IMG/VR virus record: IMGVR_UViG_3300032086_000473
Span: 1-36,332 of that record
DNA: 36,332 nucleotides
Direction: 5' to 3' (one strand)
From: a virus
The notes under the pieces are model-generated. The model was given only the letters and a program-made list of their open reading frames with translations. It had not been told where the DNA came from and did not search any database. Below are positions 20,340-27,208 of the stretch, piece after piece (position 1 is the stretch's first letter; every line of letters begins with the position of its first letter). The position numbers and the translations under genes were made by a program.

Positions 20340-21251
20340 ATGGCTATATCTCGCGCACAACTAGCGAAAGAGTTGGAACCAGGTCTCAACGCCTTGTTTG
20401 GTATGGAGTACAATCGGTACGAAAACCAACATGCAGAGATCTATACAACAGAATCTTCTGATCGAGCATTCGAAGAGGAAGTGATGTTGTCTGGTTTCGG
20501 AGCGGCACCAACTAAATCAGAAGGTGGCGCAGTAAACTTTGACGACGCTAACGAAGCATACACTGCTCGTTACAACCACGAAACAATAGCGTTGGCATTC
20601 TCAATTACTGAGGAAGCTATCGAAGACAATCTATATGATCGTCTTGGTTCACGTTATACTCGTGCGTTGGCTCGTTCAATGGCACACACAAAGCAAGTTA
20701 AGGCCGCTGCGGTTCTTAACAATGCATTTACCGCAGGCGCATCCGCAGGCGGTGACGGCGTTGCTTTATGTGCGACTAACCACCCACTTACAAGTGGTGG
20801 CACGTTTGCCAACGAACCTGCAACTGCTGCTGACTTGAACGAAACATCTCTTGAAGATGCTTTGATCAACATTGCAGGTTTTGTTGATGAGCGTGGTCTT
20901 AAAGTTGCATTACGTGGTTTGAAACTAATCATCCCACGTCAGTTGCAATTTGTTGCAGAACGTCTGATGGTATCTAACCTTCGTGTTGGTACAGCGGACA
21001 ATGATACAAACGCACTAAGATCTATGGGTATGTTGCCTGATGGTTATGCCGTCAACGACTTCCTAACAGATCCTGATGCGTTCTTTATCATGACAGATGC
21101 TCCTCGTGGAATGATCCACTTTGAGCGTACTCCGCTATCCACTAACATGGAAGCAGACTTCGACACAGGCAACATGCGCTTTAAAGCTCGTGAGCGTTAC
21201 AGCTTTGGATTCTCAGATCCACGTTGTGTATTCGGTTCACCTGGAGCGTAA
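20340..21251 (+). CDS. Major capsid protein (HK97-fold type)
   Basis: 303 residues. The N-terminal region (MAISRAQLAKELEPGLNALF) is helical. The middle shows LAFSITEEAIEDNLYDRL and a helix with 'YTRALARSMAHTKQVKAAAV', followed by LCATNHPLTSGGTFANEPAT, a loop conserved in gpT-like (Mu-like) and related HK97-fold capsid proteins. The C-terminus has the beta-rich 'TDAPRGMIHFERTPLSTNME' and RERYSFGFSDPR. Strong ribosome site (AAGGAGA) and following terminator agree with high expression. Confidence 0.88.
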   Translation: MAISRAQLAKELEPGLNALFGMEYNRYENQHAEIYTTESSDRAFEEEVMLSGFGAAPTKSEGGAVNFDDANEAYTARYNHETIALAFSITEEAIEDNLYDRLGSRYTRALARSMAHTKQVKAAAVLNNAFTAGASAGGDGVALCATNHPLTSGGTFANEPATAADLNETSLEDALINIAGFVDERGLKVALRGLKLIIPRQLQFVAERLMVSNLRVGTADNDTNALRSMGMLPDGYAVNDFLTDPDAFFIMTDAPRGMIHFERTPLSTNMEADFDTGNMRFKARERYSFGFSDPRCVFGSPGA

Positions 21252-21263
21252 ACTGTGATATAA

Positions 21264-21320
21264 GGAGGAACTACCTCCTCCGTGATAGGGGCGACTTCGG
21301 TTGCCCCTTTCTTTTTGTTT
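21264..21320 (+). terminator. Terminator downstream of major capsid gene
   Basis: Two hairpins: GGAGGA-actacc-TCCTCC (21264-21281), then AGGGGCGAC-ttcg-GTTGCCCCT (21287-21308) with a UUCG tetraloop and the T-rich tail TTCTTTTTGTTT. The second is a classical rho-independent terminator. The first contains AAGGAGG (21262-21268), an ideal Shine-Dalgarno with no gene behind it. Confidence 0.85.
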
Positions 21321-21393
21321 AAAAGTTCTGTACACTTAGTTTATCCCTGACAGTCGTATGGTGCGGCTGACTAACCCAAGACAGGAGATAGAC

Positions 21394-21855
21394 ATGGGTA
21401 CAACAACTTTTTCAGGCCCGATTAAAGCGGGAACAATCAGAAATACTACTGGTACAACTCTTGGAAGCGACGTTGCAAACGTCGGTCAAGTTGTAATGTC
21501 TCAGACATTTGCAGCGGATCTATCAAATGGTGCGATTGCAGCAGACACTACATCGGTAGTTATTCCTGCAAACTCTCAGATAATTGACTGTGTGATTGAC
21601 GTTATTACAGCGGCAAGTGGAGCTACTAATTTGAGTGTTGGAGACACCGTTGGCGGTGCAACATCTATCCTTAACACATTTGCTATTGGAACAACTGCGG
21701 GTCGTAAATATCCGACTACTCAAGCAGGTGCGGCATTAGCGTGGGAAGACACTGGAACAGCGGACATTCGTTTAACGGTAACTAACTCTGCTGCAACAAG
21801 TGCGGGTGAAGTTCGCGTTACTATTTTGTATGCTCAAAACAATAACCTTGGCTAA
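21394..21855 (+). CDS. Structural protein, 153 aa
   Basis: Start chosen at 21394 because AGGAG (21383-21387) precedes it; a frame from 21358 would lie closer to the terminator and lacks a ribosome site. Thr/Ala/Gly-rich beta protein starting MGTTTFSGPIKAGTIRNTTG, with 'VVIPANSQIIDCVIDVITAA' and ending 'EVRVTILYAQNNNLG'. The 'GPIKAGTIRNTTGTTLGxDVANVG' pattern is common in phage virion proteins, possibly head fibres or decoration. Function is inferred from location and composition. Confidence 0.7.
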   Translation: MGTTTFSGPIKAGTIRNTTGTTLGSDVANVGQVVMSQTFAADLSNGAIAADTTSVVIPANSQIIDCVIDVITAASGATNLSVGDTVGGATSILNTFAIGTTAGRKYPTTQAGAALAWEDTGTADIRLTVTNSAATSAGEVRVTILYAQNNNLG

Positions 21856-21867
21856 TAGGAGGGCATT

Positions 21868-22140
21868 ATGGCTGCTTCTATTTCTGCAAAGACAGCTACG
21901 GCGACTGGCACATTACAGGGTGGTCGAACTAGGTTAAAAGCGTTTTATGTAAAGACTGCTTCTAGTGGCTCCCCCGCTGTTGTGTTCAAGAATGGTTCGA
22001 GTGGTGCAACGTTATTGTCCATGGTGTTTCACACGAGTGATGATAACCAGATTACTATTCCAGATCATGGTATGATTTTTAGCGATGAGTGTCATGTGAC
22101 GCTCACCAATGTTGATTCAATCACTGGATTCTTTGGTTAA
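21868..22140 (+). CDS. Hypothetical small structural protein, 90 aa
   Basis: Preceded by AGGAGGG. Beta-rich, beginning MAASISAKTATATGTLQGGR and containing 'TRLKAFYVKTASSGSPAVVF' and 'ILSMVFHTSDDNQITIPDHG'-like strands. It looks like a compact jelly-roll or decoration-type domain paired with the preceding gene. No family is assigned. Confidence 0.65.
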   Translation: MAASISAKTATATGTLQGGRTRLKAFYVKTASSGSPAVVFKNGSSGATLLSMVFHTSDDNQITIPDHGMIFSDECHVTLTNVDSITGFFG

Positions 22141-22143
22141 AGC

Positions 22144-22171
22144 AACGGCGGTGTAAAAGCCGCCGTTTTTT
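22144..22171 (+). terminator. Rho-independent terminator
   Basis: AACGGCGG-tgtaaaag-CCGCCGTT with a run of six T residues (22166-22171). It lies between the 90-aa structural gene and the first Lys-rich gene, so the capsid cluster and the small-basic-protein cluster may be separate units. Confidence 0.82.
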
Positions 22172-22182
22172 CTGAGGATAAG

Positions 22183-22428
22183 ATGGCTAAGATCGATAAA
22201 GATAAAATGAAGTGCAACAAGCCAAAACGTCAGGTTTCTGGTGGTAAAAAGTTTGTTGTAAAAGCATGTGACAAGGGTAAAGAAAAGATAGTCAGATTCG
22301 GGGACGCCAATATGACTATTAAGAAATCAAACCCAAAACGTCGTAAGTCTTTTCGCGCCCGTCATGGTTGTGACAAAGGTACATTGGATAAACTAAAGGC
22401 CAGATACTGGTCATGCAAAATGTGGTAG
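22183..22428 (+). CDS. Conserved basic Cys-containing protein (SFRARH family)
   Basis: 81 residues, 30% Lys/Arg. Core motifs are KKFVVKACDKGKEKIVRFGD, NPKRRKSFRARHGCD and ARYWSCKMW at the C-terminus. The SFRARHxCD...ARYWSC signature is widespread in phages and other viruses of marine origin; I associate it with DUF5754 but cannot confirm this. The conserved Cys/His could bind zinc. Located between terminator and other small basic genes, it is likely a virion or DNA-associated protein. Confidence 0.7.
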   Translation: MAKIDKDKMKCNKPKRQVSGGKKFVVKACDKGKEKIVRFGDANMTIKKSNPKRRKSFRARHGCDKGTLDKLKARYWSCKMW

Positions 22429-22432
22429 TAAG

Positions 22433-22669
22433 ATGAGTAAAACAGTACAAACACTATTGTTAGGCGCGGTTGTAACATTAGGAACTGGTGGTGTAGCATG
22501 GATGGTTTCTACTCTTATATCGGTTGATAAAAGAACAGAGGTCATGGATGTTAAAATAGATCACCTTGTTGATGCTGTTGAAGACATAAAAGAAAGGCAG
22601 TTTAGTTTTGATAAGCAGGGCACAAACCTCATTCCAAGTATCCAAGCCTCCATCAAAGAGGATAACTAA
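22433..22669 (+). CDS. Small membrane protein, 78 aa
   Basis: The N-terminus MSKTVQTLLLGAVVTLGTGG leads into one transmembrane segment (about 6-29) followed by an amphipathic/coiled-coil helix (MDVKIDHLVDAVEDIKERQF). The layout resembles phage 'hemolysin XhlA' or spanin-type small proteins. The stop overlaps the next ATG (TAATG). Function is not known; it is a second candidate lysis or entry factor, away from the main lysis cassette. Confidence 0.65.
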   Translation: MSKTVQTLLLGAVVTLGTGGVAWMVSTLISVDKRTEVMDVKIDHLVDAVEDIKERQFSFDKQGTNLIPSIQASIKEDN

Positions 22670-22947
22670 TGGCAAAAAAGAAAACCAAAAAAGACGCTTG
22701 TTATCACAAAGTAAAAAGCCGTTACAAGGTATGGCCCTCCGCTTACGCTTCGGGGGCGTTATCAAAGTGCCGCAAGGTGGGCGCAAAAAACTGGGGAAAC
22801 TCTACTAAGAAAGCCACTGGTGGTTTGATTGCAGCGGTAGATAATCCCAAACGTCCGGCTCGTAATCGTTATACAGATGGAGGCATGATAGCTTCGGGGT
22901 GCGGACAAGTTGAGGAATCTAGACGCAAGAGGACAAAGATAGTCTGA
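22669..22947 (+). CDS. Lys-rich protein with KVWPSAYASGAL motif, 92 aa
   Basis: Very basic. Residues 9-45 (KDACYHKVKSRYKVWPSAYA, then SGALSKCRKVGAKNWGNS) are a conserved phage motif with two Cys and a His, seen in many marine phages. KKATGGLIAAV follows, a motif shared with the next gene (KKATGGLV). The C-terminus has 'NRYTDGGMIASGCGQ' and an Arg/Lys end. It could bind nucleic acid, perhaps condensing DNA in the head. Function unproven. Confidence 0.7.
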   Translation: MAKKKTKKDACYHKVKSRYKVWPSAYASGALSKCRKVGAKNWGNSTKKATGGLIAAVDNPKRPARNRYTDGGMIASGCGQVEESRRKRTKIV

Positions 22948-23186
22948 TGGCTAAGAAAAAGAAAAACTCTTTACGAGAATGGTTTGGTCAAAACGATGGT
23001 AAAGGGTGGGTGGACTGTAAGACAGGCAAGCCCTGTGGTCGCCAAAAAGGAGAAAAACGACGGAGTTATCCTGCCTGTCGCCCTACTATGGCACAATGCA
23101 CGTCTGCTGCAAAGAAAAAGAAGTCATCAAAAAGAATTAGTTGGAAGAATAAAAAAGCCACTGGTGGTTTAGTGAGGGTATTTTGA
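22947..23186 (+). CDS. Lys-rich protein, DUF5872-like, 79 aa
   Basis: The N-terminal 45 residues (SLREWFGQNDGKGWVDCKTG, then KPCGRQKGEKRRSYPACRP) match the pattern LRxWF...WVD...PCGRxKxxxRxYPxCxP, which I associate with DUF5872, found in large DNA viruses and phages. Three Cys are conserved in this pattern. It ends KKATGGLVRVF, echoing the preceding protein. The start overlaps the previous stop (TGATG). Probably a virion-associated small basic protein. Confidence 0.7.
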   Translation: MAKKKKNSLREWFGQNDGKGWVDCKTGKPCGRQKGEKRRSYPACRPTMAQCTSAAKKKKSSKRISWKNKKATGGLVRVF

Positions 23187-23623
23187 TTCGTGAGTGGGCA
23201 GAAGAATTAGCAAAACCATCGGAGTACAACAACGGTGTTGCTTCGTGCCCTTTTGCTTTGGAAGCTTTTGTAAAAAACGAAGTAAAGACCGTCATCACAC
23301 ATAACTTGTGGTCTGATGTTTTGCACGAGTGTGCAAGTTTTCATAAAAATAAACATAAAGTTTGTATGTTTTTTGACTACGAGTATTCAGATGATTATGA
23401 GACTTTAGAAAAACAATGCATGACTCTAAATAACTTTTTTTCAGAATCCAAATTAGATCTATGGCTCCTTTCTTATATGGGAGAAGAAGCGGTAGTATTT
23501 GTACAGCGTTGGAGTGAACTTGAAAATGCTGCTGCAAAACTTGAAAAACTAGGTTATTATAAGAATTACGACCCTGACGATTACAAACGTCATATTTTAA
23601 TGCGTAGAAAAAGGAGTGCTTGA
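23183..23623 (+). CDS. Hypothetical protein, TTG start, 146 aa
   Basis: The TTG at 23183 overlaps the TGA of the preceding gene and has GAGG before it; the next Met is at residue 61, so the rare start is favoured. Features are 'EYNNGVASCPFALEAFVKNE', 'CMFFDYEYSDDYETLEKQC' and the C-terminus 'RHILMRRKRSA'. The protein is acidic to neutral, unlike the basic genes around it. I do not recognise the fold; the 'CPFA...VITH' and 'YKRHILMRRK' parts recur in phage hypothetical proteins, to my memory. Confidence 0.65.
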   Translation: MIREWAEELAKPSEYNNGVASCPFALEAFVKNEVKTVITHNLWSDVLHECASFHKNKHKVCMFFDYEYSDDYETLEKQCMTLNNFFSESKLDLWLLSYMGEEAVVFVQRWSELENAAAKLEKLGYYKNYDPDDYKRHILMRRKRSA

Positions 23624-23624
23624 T

Positions 23625-23771
23625 ATGCCAGGAATGATGCGCGGTAAGAAGAAAATGATGCGTGGTGGTTCAGTTAAAACTGGAGCCAAAAAGAAAATGA
23701 TGCGCGGCGGCGCGGTGAAAGCCAAGCCCGTAAAAATGATGCGCGGCGGTAAGGTAAAGGCTAAGAAGTGA
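23625..23771 (+). CDS. Tiny Lys/Arg/Gly/Met-rich repeat protein, 48 aa
   Basis: Open frame preceded by AAGGAG. The product contains MMRGG or MMRGK four times (MPGMMRGKKKMMRGGSVKTG first), separated by KxK and VKAK linkers, with no acidic residue at all. Such composition fits a protamine-like DNA-binding peptide or a packaging/neutralising factor. The TGA overlaps the next ATG. Confidence 0.68.
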   Translation: MPGMMRGKKKMMRGGSVKTGAKKKMMRGGAVKAKPVKMMRGGKVKAKK

Positions 23772-23974
23772 TGGAATCGATTAGCAAATCCAAAGAACCA
23801 GGGTTAGCAGCTTTAGCTAAAGAAGCTCCTGCCGTGGTTAAAAAAATGGGAAAAGATCCCAATAAAATTAAAATGATGCGTGGTGGCGAGGTTAAGTTTG
23901 GTCACGGCGGAAAAGTTGGTGGATGTAACACTAATGTCCAGATGTCTGGACTAAAGATGGGGACTGATCACTAA
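23771..23974 (+). CDS. Small Lys/Gly-rich protein with MMRGG motif, 67 aa
   Basis: ATG at 23771 (TGATG overlap); a GTG one codon earlier is also possible. An N-terminal helical part (SKEPGLAALAKEAPAVVKKM) is followed by KIKMMRGGEVKFGHGGKVGG, which repeats the MMRGG motif of the preceding gene, and ends with CNTNVQMSGLKMGTDH. The shared motif indicates a common origin or common partner. The stop overlaps the next gene (TAATG). Confidence 0.65.
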   Translation: MESISKSKEPGLAALAKEAPAVVKKMGKDPNKIKMMRGGEVKFGHGGKVGGCNTNVQMSGLKMGTDH

Positions 23975-24639
23975 TGGCAACTTCAGGTTCAAGAGACTTT
24001 AACCTCGATGTAGCAGAGGTAATCGAAGAAGCATACGAGAGGTGTGGACTAGAAGTTCGCACGGGGTATGATGCTAAGACGGCTCGTAGGTCTATGAATC
24101 TGATGTTTGCAGACTGGGCTAATCGTGGTCTCAACTTGTGGACGGTGAAAGAAGCTGATTTTACCGTCACACAAGGCACTTCTTCTTATACGTTAGCAGC
24201 AGATATAGTTGATGTTTTGGATGTGGTTGTTCGTCGTGATAGCACAGACTATGAGATAGAACGTATTAGTCGCGGTGATTACGCAACACTTCCAAACAAA
24301 TCTACTCAAGGTAGACCAAGTCAGTTTTGGTTAGATCGACAGATTACTCCTGTGATGTATCTGTGGTCTACTCCTGAAAACTCTACTGATCAAATTCGTT
24401 ATTATTATGTACGAAGAATAGAAGATGCTGACGCTCTTGTTAATACTACTGACATGCCTTTTCGTTTTTATCCTTGTATGGTGGCGGGGTTAGCTTACTA
24501 CATGGCGATGAAACGAGCACCAGACCGTATTCAGTTGTTGAAGACGGTATATGAGGAAGAGTTCCAACGTGCAGCGGACGAGGATCAAGGTCGAACACCT
24601 TTGAAGTTACAGCCTAGTTTAAGTTATCTGAGGGTCTAA
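23974..24639 (+). CDS. Head-tail adaptor (P22 gp4-like/tail-tube A type)
   Basis: 221 residues. The helical N-terminus (NLDVAEVIEEAYERCGLEVR, MNLMFADWANRGLNLWTV) and the C-terminal helices (FYPCMVAGLAYYMAMKRAP, LLKTVYEEEFQRAADEDQGR) match podovirus connector proteins that bind beneath the portal. The beta middle ('SSYTLAADIVDVLDVVVRRD') is also typical. These proteins seal DNA in the head and dock the tail. It overlaps the downstream gene (TAATG). Confidence 0.75.
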   Translation: MATSGSRDFNLDVAEVIEEAYERCGLEVRTGYDAKTARRSMNLMFADWANRGLNLWTVKEADFTVTQGTSSYTLAADIVDVLDVVVRRDSTDYEIERISRGDYATLPNKSTQGRPSQFWLDRQITPVMYLWSTPENSTDQIRYYYVRRIEDADALVNTTDMPFRFYPCMVAGLAYYMAMKRAPDRIQLLKTVYEEEFQRAADEDQGRTPLKLQPSLSYLRV

Positions 24640-25097
24640 TGGCATACGCTAGTGGCAAACATGCTTATGGTATATCAGATCGATCAGGTCGCCGTTACCG
24701 TCTTCGTGACATGAAGACAGAGTGGACTGGCGCAAAAGTCGGTCCTGATGAGTTTGAGCCAAAGCATCCACAGTTGTTTCCACCGAGAGCGTTTCCAGAC
24801 CCACAGGCATTACGCGGTCCCAGACCAGAAACAGGGTTATCAGAACAACGATCTATTCAATATGGATATAATCCTGTAGGATTTAAAGAGATTCCAGGGG
24901 TTACTCCTGCAAACAATTTAGTTGCGATAGGTTCTGTTGGCACGGTTATAGTAAATGTAATTGGTGCTCAAGTTTCTCTTACAGGAGTAGCGGGTTCTGG
25001 TGAAATTGGTAGCGTAACCGTAACTGATGATGCAGAGACTTTCGATAGTACATCAGTTACATTAGACTCAACATCACAGACATTTGACGAAGGATAA
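24639..25097 (+). CDS. Neck/structural protein with two repeat units, 152 aa
   Basis: Residues 1-90 (AYGISDRSGRRYRLRDMKTE, WTGAKVGPDEFEPKHPQLFP) form a conserved virion domain seen in marine phages; function unknown. Residues about 91-134 consist of two units of the 22-residue repeat found in the proteins at 29240 and 33655 (second unit: LTGVAGSGEIGSVTVTDDAE). The last 20 residues contain TFDSTSVTLDSTSQTFDEG, a short duplication. Gene order suggests head completion or neck. Confidence 0.65.
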   Translation: MAYASGKHAYGISDRSGRRYRLRDMKTEWTGAKVGPDEFEPKHPQLFPPRAFPDPQALRGPRPETGLSEQRSIQYGYNPVGFKEIPGVTPANNLVAIGSVGTVIVNVIGAQVSLTGVAGSGEIGSVTVTDDAETFDSTSVTLDSTSQTFDEG

Positions 25098-25100
25098 AAG

Positions 25101-25754
25101 ATGGCAAAACAAACGGTAGGTATTGGCTCATCTGCAAATGACGGAACAGGGGATACCCTTCGTGCAGGTGCGGATAAAATAAATGACAACTTTAATGAGA
25201 TTTATGCTGCATTAGGTAACAGTTCTAATGTTCTTACTGATATAATTGATTCAAATGGTTTATTTGATGTTAGCTCTGGCGCAAACAAGATTGTATTTTA
25301 TTATGCAGCTTTAACTGATCTCCCTAGTGCCTCTACATATCATGGCGCTGTGGCTCATGTTCATGCGACTGGCGGATTGTATTTTGCACATGGTGGAAAT
25401 TGGATTAGACTAAATGACGAAGTGTCTGGCCCTATGACAACTTATGTAGCGGGTACTAATGGTTCATCTGCATATACATTTACTGGCCCCGGCGCTACGT
25501 CTGGAGATAATCCAAACTTTACTTTTTATAAGGGTCATACTTACCTTATTGATAACACTGCAAATGTATCGAGTCACCCTTTGCAAATTAGAACATCTGA
25601 TGGAGGTTCTGCTTTCACTACTGGGGTTACAGAAAACTACAACTCTACTACAGGATTAACACAGTTTATTGTTCCCCATGAACCTTCAGATACAACCCTA
25701 GTCTATCAATGTACTGTGCATTCTGCTATGGTTGGTAATATAACAATAGTGTGA
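25101..25754 (+). CDS. Tail/fibre protein with cupredoxin-like domain
   Basis: 217 residues. Residues 1-40 (VGIGSSANDGTGDTLRAGAD, KINDNFNEIY) are a known N-terminal module of phage fibre proteins. Residues 60-105 form a beta module (GGLYFAHGGNWIRL). Residues 137-217 look like a cupredoxin: NPNFTFYKGHTYLIDN, SSHPLQI with His159, and YQCTVHSAMVGNITI with Cys204, His207 and Met210, the four type-1 copper ligands in order. Similar domains occur in marine bacterial and phage surface proteins. Copper binding or simply a binding fold on the tail is possible. Confidence 0.75.
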   Translation: MAKQTVGIGSSANDGTGDTLRAGADKINDNFNEIYAALGNSSNVLTDIIDSNGLFDVSSGANKIVFYYAALTDLPSASTYHGAVAHVHATGGLYFAHGGNWIRLNDEVSGPMTTYVAGTNGSSAYTFTGPGATSGDNPNFTFYKGHTYLIDNTANVSSHPLQIRTSDGGSAFTTGVTENYNSTTGLTQFIVPHEPSDTTLVYQCTVHSAMVGNITIV

Positions 25755-25758
25755 CATC

Positions 25759-26409
25759 ATGAGCTTTACATACGCACAACTTAAAACAGCGATTCAAGAT
25801 TATACGGAAAACACAGAAACTTCTTTTGTGACTAATCTTCCCATATTTATACGACAAGCTGAAGAACGTATTTTAAAAAATGTTCAACTTAGCTTGTTTC
25901 GTAAAAATGTGACGGCAACAACAACAGCAACAAACAAATATTTAACTTGCCCTTCTGATTTTTTAGCACCGTTTTCTTTAAGTTTAGCGGGAACAGATGG
26001 CGATAAGTTTTTTGTTGACTTTAAAGATCCAAGTTTTTTACAGACGTATACTCCTGACTCTACTACAACAGGTGCTCCAAAATACTATGCACAGTTTGAT
26101 GTAGATCACTTTTTATTTGCGCCTACACCAGATGCTGCATATACTGCTGAACTTCATTATTTTTATCGTCCTGCCAGTTTGACTGCCGGAGTAGATAGCG
26201 GAACTACTTGGTTAAGTGAAAACGCTGAAATGGCTATGTTGTATGGATCATTGATCGAAGCATACATATACATGAAAGGTGAACAAGATGTGATGGCAAT
26301 GTATGCCTCAAGATTTCAAGAAGCAATTACAGGTGTAAAAATGCTTGGAGAAGCTAAAGAGACTACAGATGAATATCGCACAGGAAAAGTAATAAGGGTT
26401 AAACAATAA
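25759..26409 (+). CDS. Phage adaptor protein (DUF6682-like)
   Basis: 216 residues. MSFTYAQLKTAIQDYTENTE, then LPIFIRQAEERILKNVQLSL, a beta middle, and C-terminal helices (MAMLYGSLIEAYIYMKGEQD, YASRFQEAITGVKML). This is the plan of phage adaptor/neck proteins related to those that join portal and tail. It is a second member of that general kind in the window, after the 23974 gene. Family name is given with moderate certainty. The TAATG overlap couples it to the next gene. Confidence 0.72.
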   Translation: MSFTYAQLKTAIQDYTENTETSFVTNLPIFIRQAEERILKNVQLSLFRKNVTATTTATNKYLTCPSDFLAPFSLSLAGTDGDKFFVDFKDPSFLQTYTPDSTTTGAPKYYAQFDVDHFLFAPTPDAAYTAELHYFYRPASLTAGVDSGTTWLSENAEMAMLYGSLIEAYIYMKGEQDVMAMYASRFQEAITGVKMLGEAKETTDEYRTGKVIRVKQ

Positions 26410-26705
26410 TGTTTAAGATAGATATAAATGTACCACAGTATGAATCTTTAGTAGAGGTTAACACTACAGAGAATCGTGGTTTTACCCCAGATGAACTTGC
26501 GGAACAGTGTGTCCAAAAGATCATATCGGTCTCCGATAGCACCCACCCCGGTGTTAGAGACCAAGCTCGTGCCTTTTCAAGGCACATTGAAAAGCTTGTT
26601 GAATATTATATGAGACAGGCGATTCGCAGTGACCGCACTACAGTGTGTAATGCAATAAAAGATGCGGGACATCCCGAACTGGCTGAACTTATAAGGAGAC
26701 TCTAA
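26409..26705 (+). CDS. Hypothetical helical protein, 98 aa
   Basis: Helix-rich, containing ENRGFTPDELAEQCVQKIIS, 'HPGVRDQARAFSRHIEKLVE' and a C-terminal 'AIKDAGHPELAELIRRL'. It recurs next to neck genes in environmental phages, as far as I recall, without known function; it may be a tail assembly factor. The start overlaps the previous stop (TAATG). Confidence 0.65.
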   Translation: MFKIDINVPQYESLVEVNTTENRGFTPDELAEQCVQKIISVSDSTHPGVRDQARAFSRHIEKLVEYYMRQAIRSDRTTVCNAIKDAGHPELAELIRRL

Positions 26706-26706
26706 C

Positions 26707-27183
26707 ATGGCCTTTACTGGAAACTTTATGTGTACTTCTTTCAAAGAAGAACTCTTGAAAGGACAACACGATTTTACTAACGGACAAGATACTTTTTGTA
26801 TCGCTTTGTACGATAACAATGCCTCTTTTACTGCGGCGACTTCCGCAGCAGTTTTTGGTTCAGGCAACAATGAAGTTGCTACATCAGGCACGTATACTTC
26901 AGGTGGTCCATCTGGTGCTACATCTACAAACTCGTTGACAAATGTGACTCCAACTTCTTCAGGCACAACAGCATTTACTGATTTTGCAGATAAAACATTT
27001 ACGTCCGCAACAATTACTGCTCGTGGTGCGTTAATTTACAACACTCAAACAGCGGGTGGAACAGATACGACAGACACTGTTGTCGTTCTTGACTTTGGTT
27101 CTGATAAAACATCTACGGCAGGTGATTTCCAAATCGCTTTCCCCGCAGCAGCTGCTTCTACTGCAATTATTAGAATCGCTTAA
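26707..27183 (+). CDS. Structural protein, beta-rich, 158 aa
   Basis: Begins MAFTGNFMCTSFKEELLKGQ, HDFTNGQDTFCIALYDNNAS; the rest is Thr/Ser/Gly/Ala-rich with 'ITARGALIYNTQTAGGTDTT' and ends 'AAASTAIIRIA'. The pattern 'SFKxELLxGxHDF...FKIALY' is characteristic of a common phage virion protein preceding fibre genes. Ribosome site AAGGAGA. Probably a tail or fibre-attachment protein. Confidence 0.7.
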   Translation: MAFTGNFMCTSFKEELLKGQHDFTNGQDTFCIALYDNNASFTAATSAAVFGSGNNEVATSGTYTSGGPSGATSTNSLTNVTPTSSGTTAFTDFADKTFTSATITARGALIYNTQTAGGTDTTDTVVVLDFGSDKTSTAGDFQIAFPAAAASTAIIRIA

Positions 27184-27208
27184 TTGTAATAGATAGGAGA
27201 TTGTTGCG

